DNA from: Trileptium ribeirensis
Lineage: Eukaryota > Nematoda > Enoplea > Enoplida > Thoracostomopsidae
Length of the DNA: 64,000 nt
Direction: 5' to 3'
Assembly (NCBI GenBank): GCA_030248225.1
Contig: JASANE010011798.1
Location: forward strand, 124,001-188,000
Shown here: piece after piece, positions 1 through 12,700 of the stretch
Layout: each line of letters opens with the position of its first letter
Position numbering within the stretch: the stretch's first letter is position 1
Made by a program: the position numbers and the translations under genes
The notes under the pieces: generated by a model
What the model saw: only the letters and a program-made list of their open reading frames with translations
The model's database searches: none
Told to the model about the DNA's origin: nothing

Positions 1-1035
1 GCAACATGGATGTGATCATACTAACTGAGTCAACCGATGTTGCTCATCGGATTAATGATCATGTAGCATATGTGTTCACTATTTTGTCAGACGCAGCAGT
101 TCGGCAGCGAAAAGCTATTTCTGATGTATATTTTACTCTAGCTGAAGTAAACAAAGAGCTTAGATAAGTCAAATAGTGGAAGGTCAGTGGTCCTTACAAT
201 GTACACGGAGTTGTTCTGAAACGATGTGCCTACCAAAGGCTCATTGTTTCGTAACATACATCAATGACATGTGCGATGATTTGTCTTCAAATTTCTCGCA
301 TCACGATATAATGCTGTATAGTGCCATTCGTTGTGCGCTAGATTGTTGTATGCTGCAAATAGATGTTACTACAATTGCCGCTTGGTCCGGCACATGGCTG
401 CTTGAGCTTAAACGTCGGAATGCGCGGTGCTGCGCACACGATAGCAACGACAATTCCCTGTTACTTATCGTTTTCCAACACCATAGTTGGTCAGGTAGAC
501 TCAGCGCGACACTTGGGTATTATGGTTTCGGAAGACATCATTGAGTCTGCTGCTAATCGTGGCATTGACCTCAAGAAATCCTCACTTGTGTTCCAGCAGG
601 TGATCCAGCGGTCATGATACCGCTTTACAAAGGTCTAATACCTTCTGTTAAGTTCGCTGCGTTGTTTCGTCGCGGCAGTACAATATCGGCATCGAGTACC
701 TTGATAAAATCTAGGAACACTGCCAATGCTGTTTTTCTAAAGATGCCATCGACAAGTGTCATCGTTCAAGTGTCGACGGGGCACGATTGACTTGGTAAAT
801 GCTTACAAAGTTATAAACCTTGAAACTATTTTCGATCCTAACGTCTACTTCTCTCGACTATACCGTGTTCTATGTGGTCACGAAATTAAGCTGTTTTGAC
901 CACTGTACGCACTAACGCGCGATGCCACTTTTTCACTTATCGGGTCATCGAATCGTGGAACCGACTTGGTCAAACGACTGTGTTATCCGAAAACTTGTAC
1001 AATTTCAGGCATAATTTGGAAAAGGTGATACTTTT
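1..1035 (+). mobile_element. Decayed LINE reverse-transcriptase remnant (CR1/Jockey-like), 3' part
   Basis: The translation shifts between frames but keeps the landmarks of a non-LTR reverse transcriptase C-terminal half in the right order. Around 255-310 there is a YINDMCDDLSS stretch. Around 490-545 there is QVDSARHLGIMVSEDI, which matches the family's 'V.S.KDLGI.IS.DL' block. Around 620-650 LYKGLIPS appears. At about 800-900 there is an AYKVIN...LYRVLCGHEIKL block, and at 925-1025 FFTYRVIESWNRL. Many stops and frameshifts make it a pseudogene. The 5' part lies outside the window. The clade assignment is inference. Confidence 0.7.
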
Positions 1036-2109
1036 ACCACACTGAGGCAGCACCTCTAAACCCTCTGAAAGTAGGATTCGAAGGTAAGATCTAACACTCT
1101 GCAACATGCTATAGCGCCGAATCGGCGAATAGCTAATAACAGTAAAAGTTTTTGGACTTTTTATGATAATTGAAAAAAATGAGAAACAAAAAGGAAACCA
1201 AAATGCAAAACCATAAGCAGAATTTTCAAGTAAGCTATATAATAAGTTTATACTAGCCGCCTCGAGATGATGATGAAACCAGCAGAAATTTGGCTGGCCG
1301 TCGGCGACGCAAACTTCAGCAACGACATAGTAAAAGGCACAACTAGTTCCCTTAAAATAGCGTAATACGTCTATTTTCTATAGAGCTGTGCATTTGATAC
1401 AAAAATTGCGTATTTTTCGTATTTAGCTCTCTAAAGCCAAAACGGTAGTTTGGAGTATTTTATGCGGTGTGTAATTTGATATAAGAATTAAGTCACACGT
1501 TATGTTTTTAGAATAACGCACTAAGCGAACAAGCGCATGCACGTCTTAGACCTTATATACTACATATATGCAATATTCTTTTGACAAATTAAAAATATGT
1601 ACCAGTAGCTAATCTCAAAGGGGAAATTTTTTTAGGAAAACACTTTTTTACATACAGCCTCACTGCTGCTATGTTGTCTTTCTATATAATATAACTAGTG
1701 AAGCTCGCTTGCGAGCCAGGATTCGAGTGGTGAGAACAATCCCCGAACCAGAAGTGTTAAAAATATTTGCCACACAATATTCTCGACACTCGCAATGAGC
1801 TTGTCAGCCCAGAAAACCCATATCCGACACTAAAACCAACAATAAACACACATTCAAGTGCTTTTCCCACGACTTGTCACCAAAAATTTCGAAAACATCA
1901 TTTTCTATGCCAAGTATGAACCAGAATGTAAAAAATATTTGCCCAACAATATTTTTAATACTTGCGATGAGTTTATCTGCCCATTAAACCCCATATAAGT
2001 CACTAAAAGCAACAAAACACACATTTAGGTGCATTTCCCACGCTTTTCACCAAATATGAAATTTGGCGCCAACTAAAAAGGTTATAGACTCCAGATTGGG
2101 AAGTAGTTG
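1036..2109. other. Unassigned AT-rich intergenic DNA
   Basis: No coding region or RNA gene is recognisable. A near-duplicate of about 60 bp on the theme 'aaaatatttgccacacaatatt...cttgcgatgag' occurs at about 1757-1830 and again at 1929-2000, so part of this stretch is a degenerate tandem duplication. Confidence 0.4.
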
Positions 2110-2397
2110 AAAAACTTGTTATATATCATTGGAAAGCTCTGGTAAAGCTACATGGAAGAGGCCTATTAGTTTGCGGATACCTCGCGTACGTATTGAGAAA
2201 AGTCGCAAAACTGGAGGAGGTGTCCGAAAAATGGGCCAAAATGACGTCATTTTGCCCCATAACTTTACTCACAGCAAAAGAATCAAAAATCTACACCTAA
2301 ATCGACCATTGCGGTTCGAATGATCTATCGTGCATTAAAATCCGCCCAGCCGTTATCGAGATCCAGGTGCAACACACAGACACACACAGACATTACC
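2110..2397 (-). repeat. Dispersed repeat with GTCTGTGTGTGT head (family R1)
   Basis: Read on the minus strand, it begins with a GT-rich microsatellite (gtctgtgtgtgtctg). It then passes 'ctcgataacggctgggcgga', 'cattcgaaccg', 'tggtcgattta' and 'tttttgatt'. The same blocks in the same order recur on the + strand at 55786-55945, which makes this a dispersed repeat. Looser relatives are noted at 21950, 34142 and 63840. No coding capacity is visible. Confidence 0.6.
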
Positions 2398-3614
2398 TCC
2401 TCAACCCCCCTCTGGAGCCAAAATTGAAAATTCTCGTTCCACTCGCTCGCTTCGCTTGCTCATTCCACTTGAATTCAAATAAATAATATTTCCGGAAATA
2501 TAATGAACTAGATATTTGCGGAGAGACATAGTAAATACATTCTATATGAAAACTGTGTCCTCAAGAGAACATTCAACATCTCCTTTAAAACAGTTATTTA
2601 AATGGTTTAAATTTTTATTTGATAGAAAATTTATCACATTTTTTCACACGGTAGTATTTCCCGCGAATTACTTAGCTAGTCGATTTGCAAATATATAGTT
2701 AGCTATACGAGCTTCACCAATTAGCAATAATTGGATGGACTTGTCAAATTTTTAGCCACAAGCTTGAAACCATGTTTTACAAATTGGTGAATTTAAAAGT
2801 GTTAGCACTGTCCAAACTTTTGTGGTGTTATGTTTCATCAACTCGAGCAAGAAATAGCACCTGAAAATTTTTGAGCTCAGATTTTGAAGCGTGGTGATTT
2901 GCCATATTTTTTCAACAAAAACTTTTTACCGCAATAATTAGTCTTACATACTATTGAGTAGTGTTGAAATTCAACTTATAAGTAGACTCCTGATATTGTC
3001 GTCTTATTGGCATAAGAAAGTGCAAACAAATTGCACTTTATTTTATGGAATGCCTGCAGATGAAATTTTGCTTGCTATTTAATAAAAGCTGCAGTTGTCG
3101 CATAAGACGTAGCGCTTCTTCAGATACACAAGTTATGTTTCAGGTAAATTATTCCCACAGGTTACAGTGCATTACATGTGTTGTATAATTCTGGGGGCCG
3201 TTGAATAATGCTACTGAATTCTCTGTTCAAATAATCTGGCTTATTCCGGTGAAATTTTTTTTCAGAGAATGGACTAGCCAGGTGTGCGATGTACAAAATT
3301 TCAGCACAATCAGTTATATAGCTATTGTGCAAAAATTACAGGCAGTCAGCAATAATATTGTCATAATTCCAGTTACTTATATATATAGCGTTTTTTTTGT
3401 TCGAAATGGTTTAGAGAGATTACAGGTTTTTATTTTATGATTAAAACGTATATGGAAAAATTATTTATTATGTATCATTTATTATCTTATTTTTAATGTT
3501 GTTGAATCTGATTTTACTCGCGTTTAAAACAAATTTTCAGGTTCTCGTTTAGTTACGTATATATAATTTTTGTAGTTTAGTAAGTACATTGGTAAAAAAT
3601 TTTATGCGGACAAT
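2398..3614. other. Intergenic region upstream of MTIF2
   Basis: AT-rich sequence with no recognisable gene. At 2430-2460 there is a motif that reads on the minus strand as 'gagcaagcgaagcgagcgag'; close variants recur elsewhere in the window. The MTIF2 promoter and 5' UTR should lie in the last few hundred bases, but I cannot place a TATA box or initiator with confidence. Confidence 0.4.
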
Positions 3615-3764
3615 ATGGCAGCAAATGTACAGATTCAACTATATACACTGTCCCGAAATCTAGTGGAAGTACGCAGTCTTCGATACCTACTTCGGAGCTG
3701 TATCCATCAGTCCTGCGCTGTCAATGGAAAAGGACGTAAACACCATTCCCAGAAATATACAAGG
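3615..3764 (+). CDS. MTIF2: MTIF2 exon 1 (start codon, mitochondrial presequence)
   Basis: Encodes residues 1-50 from ATG to AGG, with donor gttagt. The peptide is rich in Arg, Ser and Leu with few acids (…[17 protein letters not shown]…), as expected for import into mitochondria. The intron phase (0) matches exon 2. The open frame runs on to 3956, but that extension is treated as intron. No homology supports this exon directly, so it is an inference from phase, position and composition. Confidence 0.65.
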
Positions 3765-6700
3765 GTTAGTGTCTTGCTAATATTTTTTGAAACGGAGCTA
3801 GTGAAGCGGGTAGAGTTTCACGGTGACTGTGCCCTGGAAAATTCTTTAAAATACGGGAATTTGAAAAGTGTCCTGGTAAATCCTGGAATTTGGAGTGTTC
3901 TCGCTAGTAAAACATCGAAATCCTGGAAAATTGGGAGAAACTTCCTGGAATTTTGATGCTAATTTTTTAGTTAGAGGATTCAAAAAATTTCGCCGCTTGG
4001 CGGGGAGGATAAGACTTTCTCTTTCCTTTTACAATATTTGCTTTATCTTTTTTTGAATTTTTTTTCGCTCTCAAGCCCCCGAAGACAGAATCGACTTCGG
4101 TTGATGTTTTTGGGCGATGAAGGTAGTTGTCGCGCATTTCTCACAAAGAAGTTAGATTGGCATTGGTGAATTGTTCGTAGAGATATTTCATTGGGAAGAG
4201 TAAAGTGGCGTATGTCATCACGTGTGGTCTTGCTCCTTATATCAAGTAGCTATTGGGCCAGTTATCGTAATACGATTTTTTGTCCCCATGCTTCGTGGAA
4301 GCGTTGAACACTGTTTCACAGAGTAATCAATTCATATATATGCGAGTCAAATCGAGGACTTGAAGTAGAAGCTCCAGTAGAAGTACGTAGGAGTGTTATA
4401 TGTAGTTACTAATACGAACTACAGGTTACAGTACGTTATATGCTGGGTCGCATCCCAAAATATTGGACCAAATTTCATATACTTACGCCTTTGTCGGGTG
4501 CACAGCATCTGTGGTTTGTTGGAGTCGCAGCACGCTAACTATATTTTGTATATATCTTTGACTGAATTAATATGCTTATTACGTACGTTGATACTTATGT
4601 TATGAAGTGATGTCTTATTACGTGTGATCCAAAGAAGCGCAAACCTAGTAAAATTTATTAGCAAACTCAATGTCTTCGAATCCGAAACTGCCCTGGGTCC
4701 AGCAAAAATTTTTTGGGTCCAAGTAAAAATATTTGGGCCCAGACCCACGTTCCTACAATGACACGTTTCTACAAATTATATGAATTTGCGTGCTTGAATG
4801 AAGATACTAGACGGTAAAAATTTGTGTACAGACTGTACAGATCACGTTCCGAAACTTAATTTACCTTTAAAACTATATTTTTACTGTCAGCCAATGAAAA
4901 AGTTATCACAACATTGGCCGAAATGAAAAATGACGACGATGGGGCTGATAAATATATAAAGCAATAATTTACGGTACAGATTTGCAAAATTGTTTAATTT
5001 AACATGACCACAAATATTCGGTCAACTGCCATAAGTCATAAAAATGAAAAAATCAACTAAAACTCCTTATAGGCGCATAGGACAATGTTCAGTCTGTAAA
5101 ATGCTGTAGTGTCAGAGCACACTACCACATTTTTGCGATGGATATATATGCCATGTCTGATGCAAGTGTGGACTAAAACTGAAAGAGCAAACTGGAACTA
5201 AAGTTTGGCACAGAGAAGTTTTATATCTTATTCGTATTTGCGCCCCCTATCTGGTTTGCATAGTATATATTTATTTATCTTCTATTATATCCTCCCCGTT
5301 GTTTTAGGAACCAACTGAGCTACATGGATTTATATATTTTTTGAAAAATCGCTAATGTGTTCGAAAGAGTCCCAAAAATATTTTAGTACAAAACGCAATG
5401 TAGCAAATTAACTACAGATAATTAAATAATTTCATATGTACACTATTGAAACGACCATGTAAACTACTACAAGACAGCTTTATAAAATATTGCGTTCCCA
5501 ATAGCTCCAATACCTGGGCTATTTCGAACACCATACTTTTAAAAAATGGAAGCCCGTGAAACAGCGGCATGGTTACCTAGCAAACATGGTTGTTGAGCCA
5601 AGTCCTAAACGCTGTACATCAGTCTAAGCCGCTATTCTAAGGGTACAAAATTTATAATTGTTACAAATTGTCCCAATTGATTGACCTTATGTAAGATGTA
5701 TAGATCCGGTCATATTTGTTTATATTAACCGTGCGCTTTATCTGAACTTTTTAGTTTATTATGGTTGCTTGTAGCGCGTATATATTTGTTTAATTCGTCG
5801 GGCTGTGGTGTATCCAATATGATATATGCCAATGACCCCTCGAGAAGTGATTTCGCATCATATAGGTTTATACAGTTGATTTTATATTGTACAAACTGAC
5901 CTAAGGAACCGGATACGTTCGACACAGAATCGAAGGCTATTTCATTTGTCCCCGTCTGGTTATTTGTTCCTTACAAGCATCAAAAATTGGCTTATTTAAA
6001 GTTTTGAAAATTTCTGTTTTATGTGGTATAGATCGAAAACTGCTGTTTAGACAAAACAGTTATGAAAAACAATCGTATCTTTTATCGAGATTTATCGGTT
6101 ATCGACTGGTACCATTTGAAAGCCAGTAGTTGTCAACTAAAAAGTTGGCATAATATGCATGAAATATGTTCTTTTAGATTTTTTCTAGGACGCCGTATCG
6201 TTTAATCGTGCAAAGAAACCGCTCGTGTCTGTCTGGCAGGACATGACGATTGTGGATTTAGCCCGTGTTTTAAACGTTTCAAAAGGTTTGTTAAGCACAT
6301 ATTATCATATAGATGCACTGCACTGTATGTATACCATACTGTTTTACTAAGTTTGTGTAAGGAAGCCTATATTTATCGCTTCTGAAGATCACAAGTTTCC
6401 CCAATGTGAAATTCAGAATTTGCTGTGTACTTATGCGCGAGTAAACTTAATGTGACCCCGCCAACCATACTATTTTGTATTTTGCATAAAATTTGTTACG
6501 GAACGCTTTTTGGTCGATTCAAATCCGGCCTAAAACTATTCTCGAACACAGCGCTCGCGATTGAAATAAGTCCATTTTGTGTTCGCGAAAATTCAAGTAA
6601 AATTACCCGAATTTTTGATAACGAAAATCTGTCGATTTGATTGTGACGTCACTTTTGCATTAAATTTGTTCGGGAAAACTGAATAATCCAAATTTAAATG

Positions 6701-9700
6701 CTAATGCATTATGGAAAAGAATTTCTGCAAATTGAAATCGACGAAATTCTGTTCGACCACGAGGTCTAATTTTGGACGCTTGAAAAACCGAAGGAAATTA
6801 AGCCTTTTCTCCGTAACAAGGGTTTGCGATTCGATATGGGTAATGACAAAATAGGATGGTTTGGCGGCATGGGCGTAGCTAGGAAAAAATTTCGGGGGGG
6901 GATGGTATGACTCAGGCCGAGATCTCATGTCGTTTCGTTGCTCCCGGCTGGCGCGTTTTTCCCCGAAGGCCGAATTTTAGATTCTTAAAGCGAAAAAAGC
7001 AATTTCCAGGCTACTCCGATAGGAAAAATGCAGTCCAGCTGAAAAAAAATTACTAAGGGGGACCATTGGTAATTTTAAGGTCAAAAAAATTTTGTGTTTG
7101 GGGGGGGGGTGGAATCCCCCATATGCTCCCCTGGCTACGCCCTGGTTGGCGGGGTCATCTAAAATTTACTCATGCATTATAGACAGTTTTATTTAATTAT
7201 TTAACTGGCATATTCATGTCTACACATATTCTATGCTTATCCTGGATTCTTTATTTGCTACGAATTTTACTATAGAGTTATGCACCGGGAGCGTCCTTCT
7301 CAGGAACTGGGTGGAGGCGCTGAATTTTGTGAAATTTTACTGACTGATGCGCTGCACCAAGTGGGGCCTCAAGCTTGAATCAGAGCGCTTCCAGCTTCGA
7401 ATTCTATTTTTTAAACTCAATGAATTTTATCGTAAAGCGCTGAAATTGTTATAAATGGCCTCAAAAAAGTCTGTAGTTTAAACGCACCCTTTCAACTGTT
7501 TTCAACTTTCAACAAATTTTTTATATCAGCTCGGAGGTGCTTTTCTGAGGAGAGCAAGAAATTTTGCCAGGCGCCGAGCGAAGGCACCGGTGTTTGCCAG
7601 GAGCCCTAGAAATGTCAGAGCAAGCGTTGGAGAAGTTAGCTACCTTAATTTTATCTATATATCCAAGATTGAATGAATTAGCTTGCTTAAAAGGATATAA
7701 AGCATCTTCAGCTTGTTTGTCATGATCGAACATTAGATACGCACTCTTTTTTACACGTACATTGCGCAAGTATTTACATAGTACATTTTCAATATTGCTT
7801 TAAGCTATCGGCGCATGCATCTACAACTTTAATATTTCAAAAATTTATGATATAAGTCGTAACGGAGATTTTACATAATTTTCCAACTTTTTAATTAGCA
7901 ACCACGTTTGTTTGCTCAAATCTAAATTTTCAAGAAACTTCTGAATAGTAGTAATACCGACGCATTACCTAAAGTTGAGTAGAAAGAAAGTTGTGACCGG
8001 ATGAAAGCGTTGGCTGTTATCCTCTTTCCATATAATTGGTTGTATATTTTTTACCTTTGCCGAATCTTTGGTTATAGCTCAGAACACGTTGCGTTAAAAA
8101 CTATACATTACGATCACCAAATTTACCATTTAGTAATAAAGTATATTAATATCAGGGAGTAATCGAATCTCAAATTAGTGGTAACCGTTTTCTATGGTGA
8201 AAGTTCCTTAATCGCTTGTTAACCATTGAAGCAGTTTTAAATTTCTAGGCTATGTTTTAATTTTAGCCAGTATAGTCGATATTCTGCAAAGCTATGATTT
8301 TGACAAATCGCTGCTGAAAGATAATAATGGTGAGTTCGTAAGTATTTTTGGTTGCATTGAAGAGAAGTAAATGGAATTGAATCTGTTCGATAGATTGTTT
8401 GTGTTTTTTCTAGATTAGCGAGCAATGCAGAAGATAGAATGGCCTTCTAACGGATTCCTGAATGTACTGTATAGATCTTTGAACTGGTGGCCCACTGTGT
8501 GTATAAGTTGCAAAATATCAACTGCACTTGTATCTCAGCAAAACACGCCCTGCTTCGAATTTAAAATAGGTCTAACTTTAAAACACAATACGACACACTG
8601 GAAGAATTATCACGTATATTCCGCTAGCAGCCACTTGCTGTTGCTTGGTTTGTACTAAATTAAGATAGATGGTGAAATCCTACTGCATATATATTGTACA
8701 AGTTTCGTTCTGTAACTACGACCAATAGAGCAACTGAGCCAAGATCTGGATTCGGAACGGTCGAACCAGTGATTTTGTTGTTATGTAGACTTTAAAGTTT
8801 GTGGATGCTTTTCAAGGATTTTGTGCTATATGGACTGTTAGATGGACTCGTAATACAAAGGAATCTATCTGTCTAATTGACTGCTGTTGAGTTGAATTTC
8901 TATCTTCAGTTTTCCAGAAAAAATTTCACGTTATATTTTTCATTTCGCTGGAAAAAATTTTCCTTGATTTTGTTATATAATGCCTCTTATAAAACTCATG
9001 TATATATGAATTCTCACTGGTCAGACTGCTAAATGTAGTCGATGCCCCTTTGTGGGTTTCTTGGGTGACACGCATAACTCATGGGCGAGTTGACTCGTGA
9101 TAGCTCATTCGAAAGCTAAAAATGTGTATTTGTTTTATACAGTTAGACGTGAAAATCTGATCCATCGTCGCTCCCCGAGAAAAATTTGCCGAAGGGTTCA
9201 TGTGATTTCAGAATCGCGCCTGATAATATACAGTGTTATCTCGATCAAACGTGCAGATATCTGAGCCGAATTAGGCTCATTTTGTAAATCGATCAGTTCT
9301 ATACGATTTTTTATGAATATAATGCTTTGCTACATGTTTTTATGATGCAGGATTTCGGTCAAAAGTAGCTTTAAAACTTGCTATTGATACCCCAAATTAG
9401 CGATAGCAAAAATATCTCCATATCGCTATATCGGAGGAGTTGAGCTTATTTTGTAATGCAATTCTTCCTTTATGTAGCTGCTTATCGTTATTGCTATTGT
9501 CACATAATGTACTTTGCAGGTTTAGCTCTATATGGGCTTTTAATGGGACGATGTGGCATAAAATACATGAAAACTGTAGTATATGCACAATGACTCGAGT
9601 ATTGCTACCTCTATATAGCTGCGCATAGTGCGCTGCTGTTATTATTTACACTGCAGTGTTGGATCAAAGTGGGGATTTCAAAGCGCTCATGAGACACAAA

Positions 9701-12700
9701 ATGCACATGAACGGCAATGTCTCCTCAACAGCTCTAGCTATATATATTGGCTTTATTAGTCTCATCTTAGAGTACTTCATCCTCTATACAGCTGCCACAA
9801 CGCACTGCTTTTGTCATTTACGTTGTAGGATTTTGGTAAATGTGTGCTTTTGAATGGACCCACAATATATACCAATATTACACGAAAATAGTCATATCGT
9901 CATAAGCGCTCGCGCTACACGGGTGATAATGGGCGCTTTTTGTTATTAGCCTTTGTTCAACTGTTTTTGTCTGTTGGTATTGTGGTTTCGTGCGATTATT
10001 GTTCTTTCCAATGTGTCATCGTTGGCTCAAAATGGTTTATAAATTGACCAGTGTTACCCCCAATAGACGAAAACTGCAACATGTACGCAACCACTGCAGC
10101 GATATGGGGAATATATTTATTTTGAACAGCAAGTCAGCCTTTATGAAGTAGTGCACGCCGCATTGTTATTGTGATTATATAATTACACCACAGGGTTGTG
10201 TCAAATTGTTTTATAGATTGGCCTGTGAGCCCTAAAGTATATAAGTATAAATTACATCTTCAATACTCAGAATTCATTGACTGGCTTGGCGATGAGGCAA
10301 GCTATTACTATTAGGTATATAATTGTATGTGCATACTATGCCATTTTTAGAAAAAATATTTCACTGATTTAGCATTGGATTTGAAGCTGTCACATCTCAT
10401 TGTTTCACGTTACGGAAAGGCTCCGAAAAACGTGGTTGCTCCAAGCAAATCGACTATTGCAACGCTGGCAACGGTTTTCGAAGATAAAGATGCTTACCCA
10501 AGGTGCGTTGATATGTTTTCTATAAAACATTGAAATGGGATTGGTAGACAATTTATTATAGACAACGGGTATGATTTCGACATTAATTATTGCTGCTTTT
10601 GATTACTACCAGCTACCAGATTCGCATATATGCAGTTGCCTTCTCCATTCTTTAAAAACTTAGCGAGGGTTTGAACTACAGACACCTGGCTTCGATGGGA
10701 TCGCGGTAGATGCTCTGAGGATACTCGCGAATAGTTATGTCACATCCACGATGGTGCCACTATGTTTTTACATTTAACGTTATCAATTTGTTTTTACTTT
10801 TAGGTCGCCTACTACTGACCCGTTCAAATTGAAACCACGTCCACCGGTAGTTACAATTATGGGCCATGTGGACCATGGAAAGACAACGCTGTTGGACGCC
10901 CTAAGACGTTCGCAAATTGTCGACTCCGAATTTGGCGGCATCACACAACACATTGGTGCTTTTTTAGGTTTGTTAATTGATTTTTATGCATGTAGCCCAA
11001 TACATCCTATAGTGAGCGCTGTTCGGTGTTAGCACGATGTTCGATCGACAAATTTTTATTTTTGTTTGAGAGGTGCTATTCATCTGCTCTAATATTTAGC
11101 ATCATTTTTAAAAAATAATTTGTTTGCTTACAGACATTATATAATCGATTTCTGTTCGATGTTTGTTCGCACTAAACTTGACAGTTATCACATGAAAGAA
11201 TTCTGGAGAGTACTATAATTCTGTTGGTGTTCACTGTCATAAATGATTTTTATGTAAATAAACGTAGCACACTTTTAGTGGAAACCTTCCGAAACTGTTA
11301 TGCATATTTATCATGCACATGTGGCGCGAACACATGCTTTAAAAATTTTCCGTTCTGAAATTGTATTTCGGTTTGAGGCCGTCATCACCTCATCAGTAGT
11401 AAATTATCGACTTGCTTATAGAAATTTTATTTCAACATCAGTTCTATTGATAGCTGTCGATCAAAACAACAATTCCTAGCAAGTATTCATTATAATTATA
11501 TAATGAAAACGTAGCGTTGTATGGCAAAGAAAATTCATACTAGCCATTTTATCTCGGTCTCTAGATGCAATGTTCCCTGTGACGGAGTTGAAAACTGAAA
11601 TTGGGTAACCTGTAGACTAACATTGTGTAGTTAATAGTTAAACTAAACGTTAAAAATAGTAAACGTCGCAAAATGTTTCTAAAATGTCAGCAGTCTGGGC
11701 GTAGAATCTAGTATTATGCATGCTCACTAGAGCAATAAATAAAGGGATATATGGTTTTTGATGTCTGCTGAAAATGTCTTTTTGGAAATAGGGTAATTAT
11801 TTTTGGTACTTTGAATGGTTTTTCCATCAACTAAGTTTGTAATAGCAAAATGGATATGTATATCGCCTTCCATGTGGAAGTTTTGTCCACATAGAGCTTA
11901 TGAAAACGCTTTCAGTGATATGGTATACAATGTATACACCTTCCATTTTTGTATGGCACCGTAGACACCGCTAAATCTATTTGGCGACGACACCATCGTT
12001 CGGGTAAGATTATTTTTCGCGTTATACAGTGACGTGGGGTGAAGGGAGACAAAACTGTAAACGTTGTTCAGAGCACCACTGTTAATTTAGTTAGATAGTT
12101 ATTACACTCGATTCGGTATTAATATGAGCGCTGGTATCTTGCGCACAAAATGAAATAGCAAAACCTATATATTAAGCCTAATCCATAAAAGCTTGCAGCT
12201 AGCAAATGATGGCATCTGAATACATCAAAAAAGTACCCTCCAACATATGTATGTTTTTCGACCGTAGCGTTAAGCAACAATTGTAACTTTTGCAATTTTG
12301 GGTACATAATCAGTCATATCATATTTATAAACACGTTTCTTGATTGTAAAATACATACCTGCGACTCCTGTTGAATGACCTTCTCTATCTGGAAAAATTT
12401 CGGTTTAGGGGGAAGGGAGTCATGACAATTCCCTTCAGCCCAGGATTTTCAATACATAGAATCTGAATAGAACTGATAGAATTGTTGGATACAGTATATA
12501 TGTCATATATACACTTGTTATAATATATGTGTATATATACATTGTGCATTTTAGCAAACGTAAAATAAATGCGTATAAGTAACATGCCTCGTAATTATAA
12601 CCCACCTCGTGGTATCGGTGGTATTAGGCGTAATAAGGAATATGTTAATGACAATTTAACAAACGCTGTACAGGAATGCCTAAACGACACAATGAAACAA

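Larger units (their letters stand above)
6286..10372. other. MTIF2 intron 2
   Basis: Holds the MITE at 6868-7144 and the degenerate array at about 9230-9900. A block at about 9065-9120 (tgggtgacacgcataact... gatagctcattcgaaagct) is shared with 22866-22915, so it is also repeat-derived. Nothing else is recognisable. Confidence 0.5.

Noticed and set aside
3765..3956. Extension of the 3615 open frame to 113 codons as coding
   Set aside because: The donor at 3765 gives the phase needed by exon 2, and the extension runs into a repeated 'gaaacggag' motif. It is more likely intron.
12030..12060. tacagtgacgtggggtgaag as the left terminal repeat of the pogo-like element
   Set aside because: No matching inverted copy with a TA flank was found to the right of the transposase.
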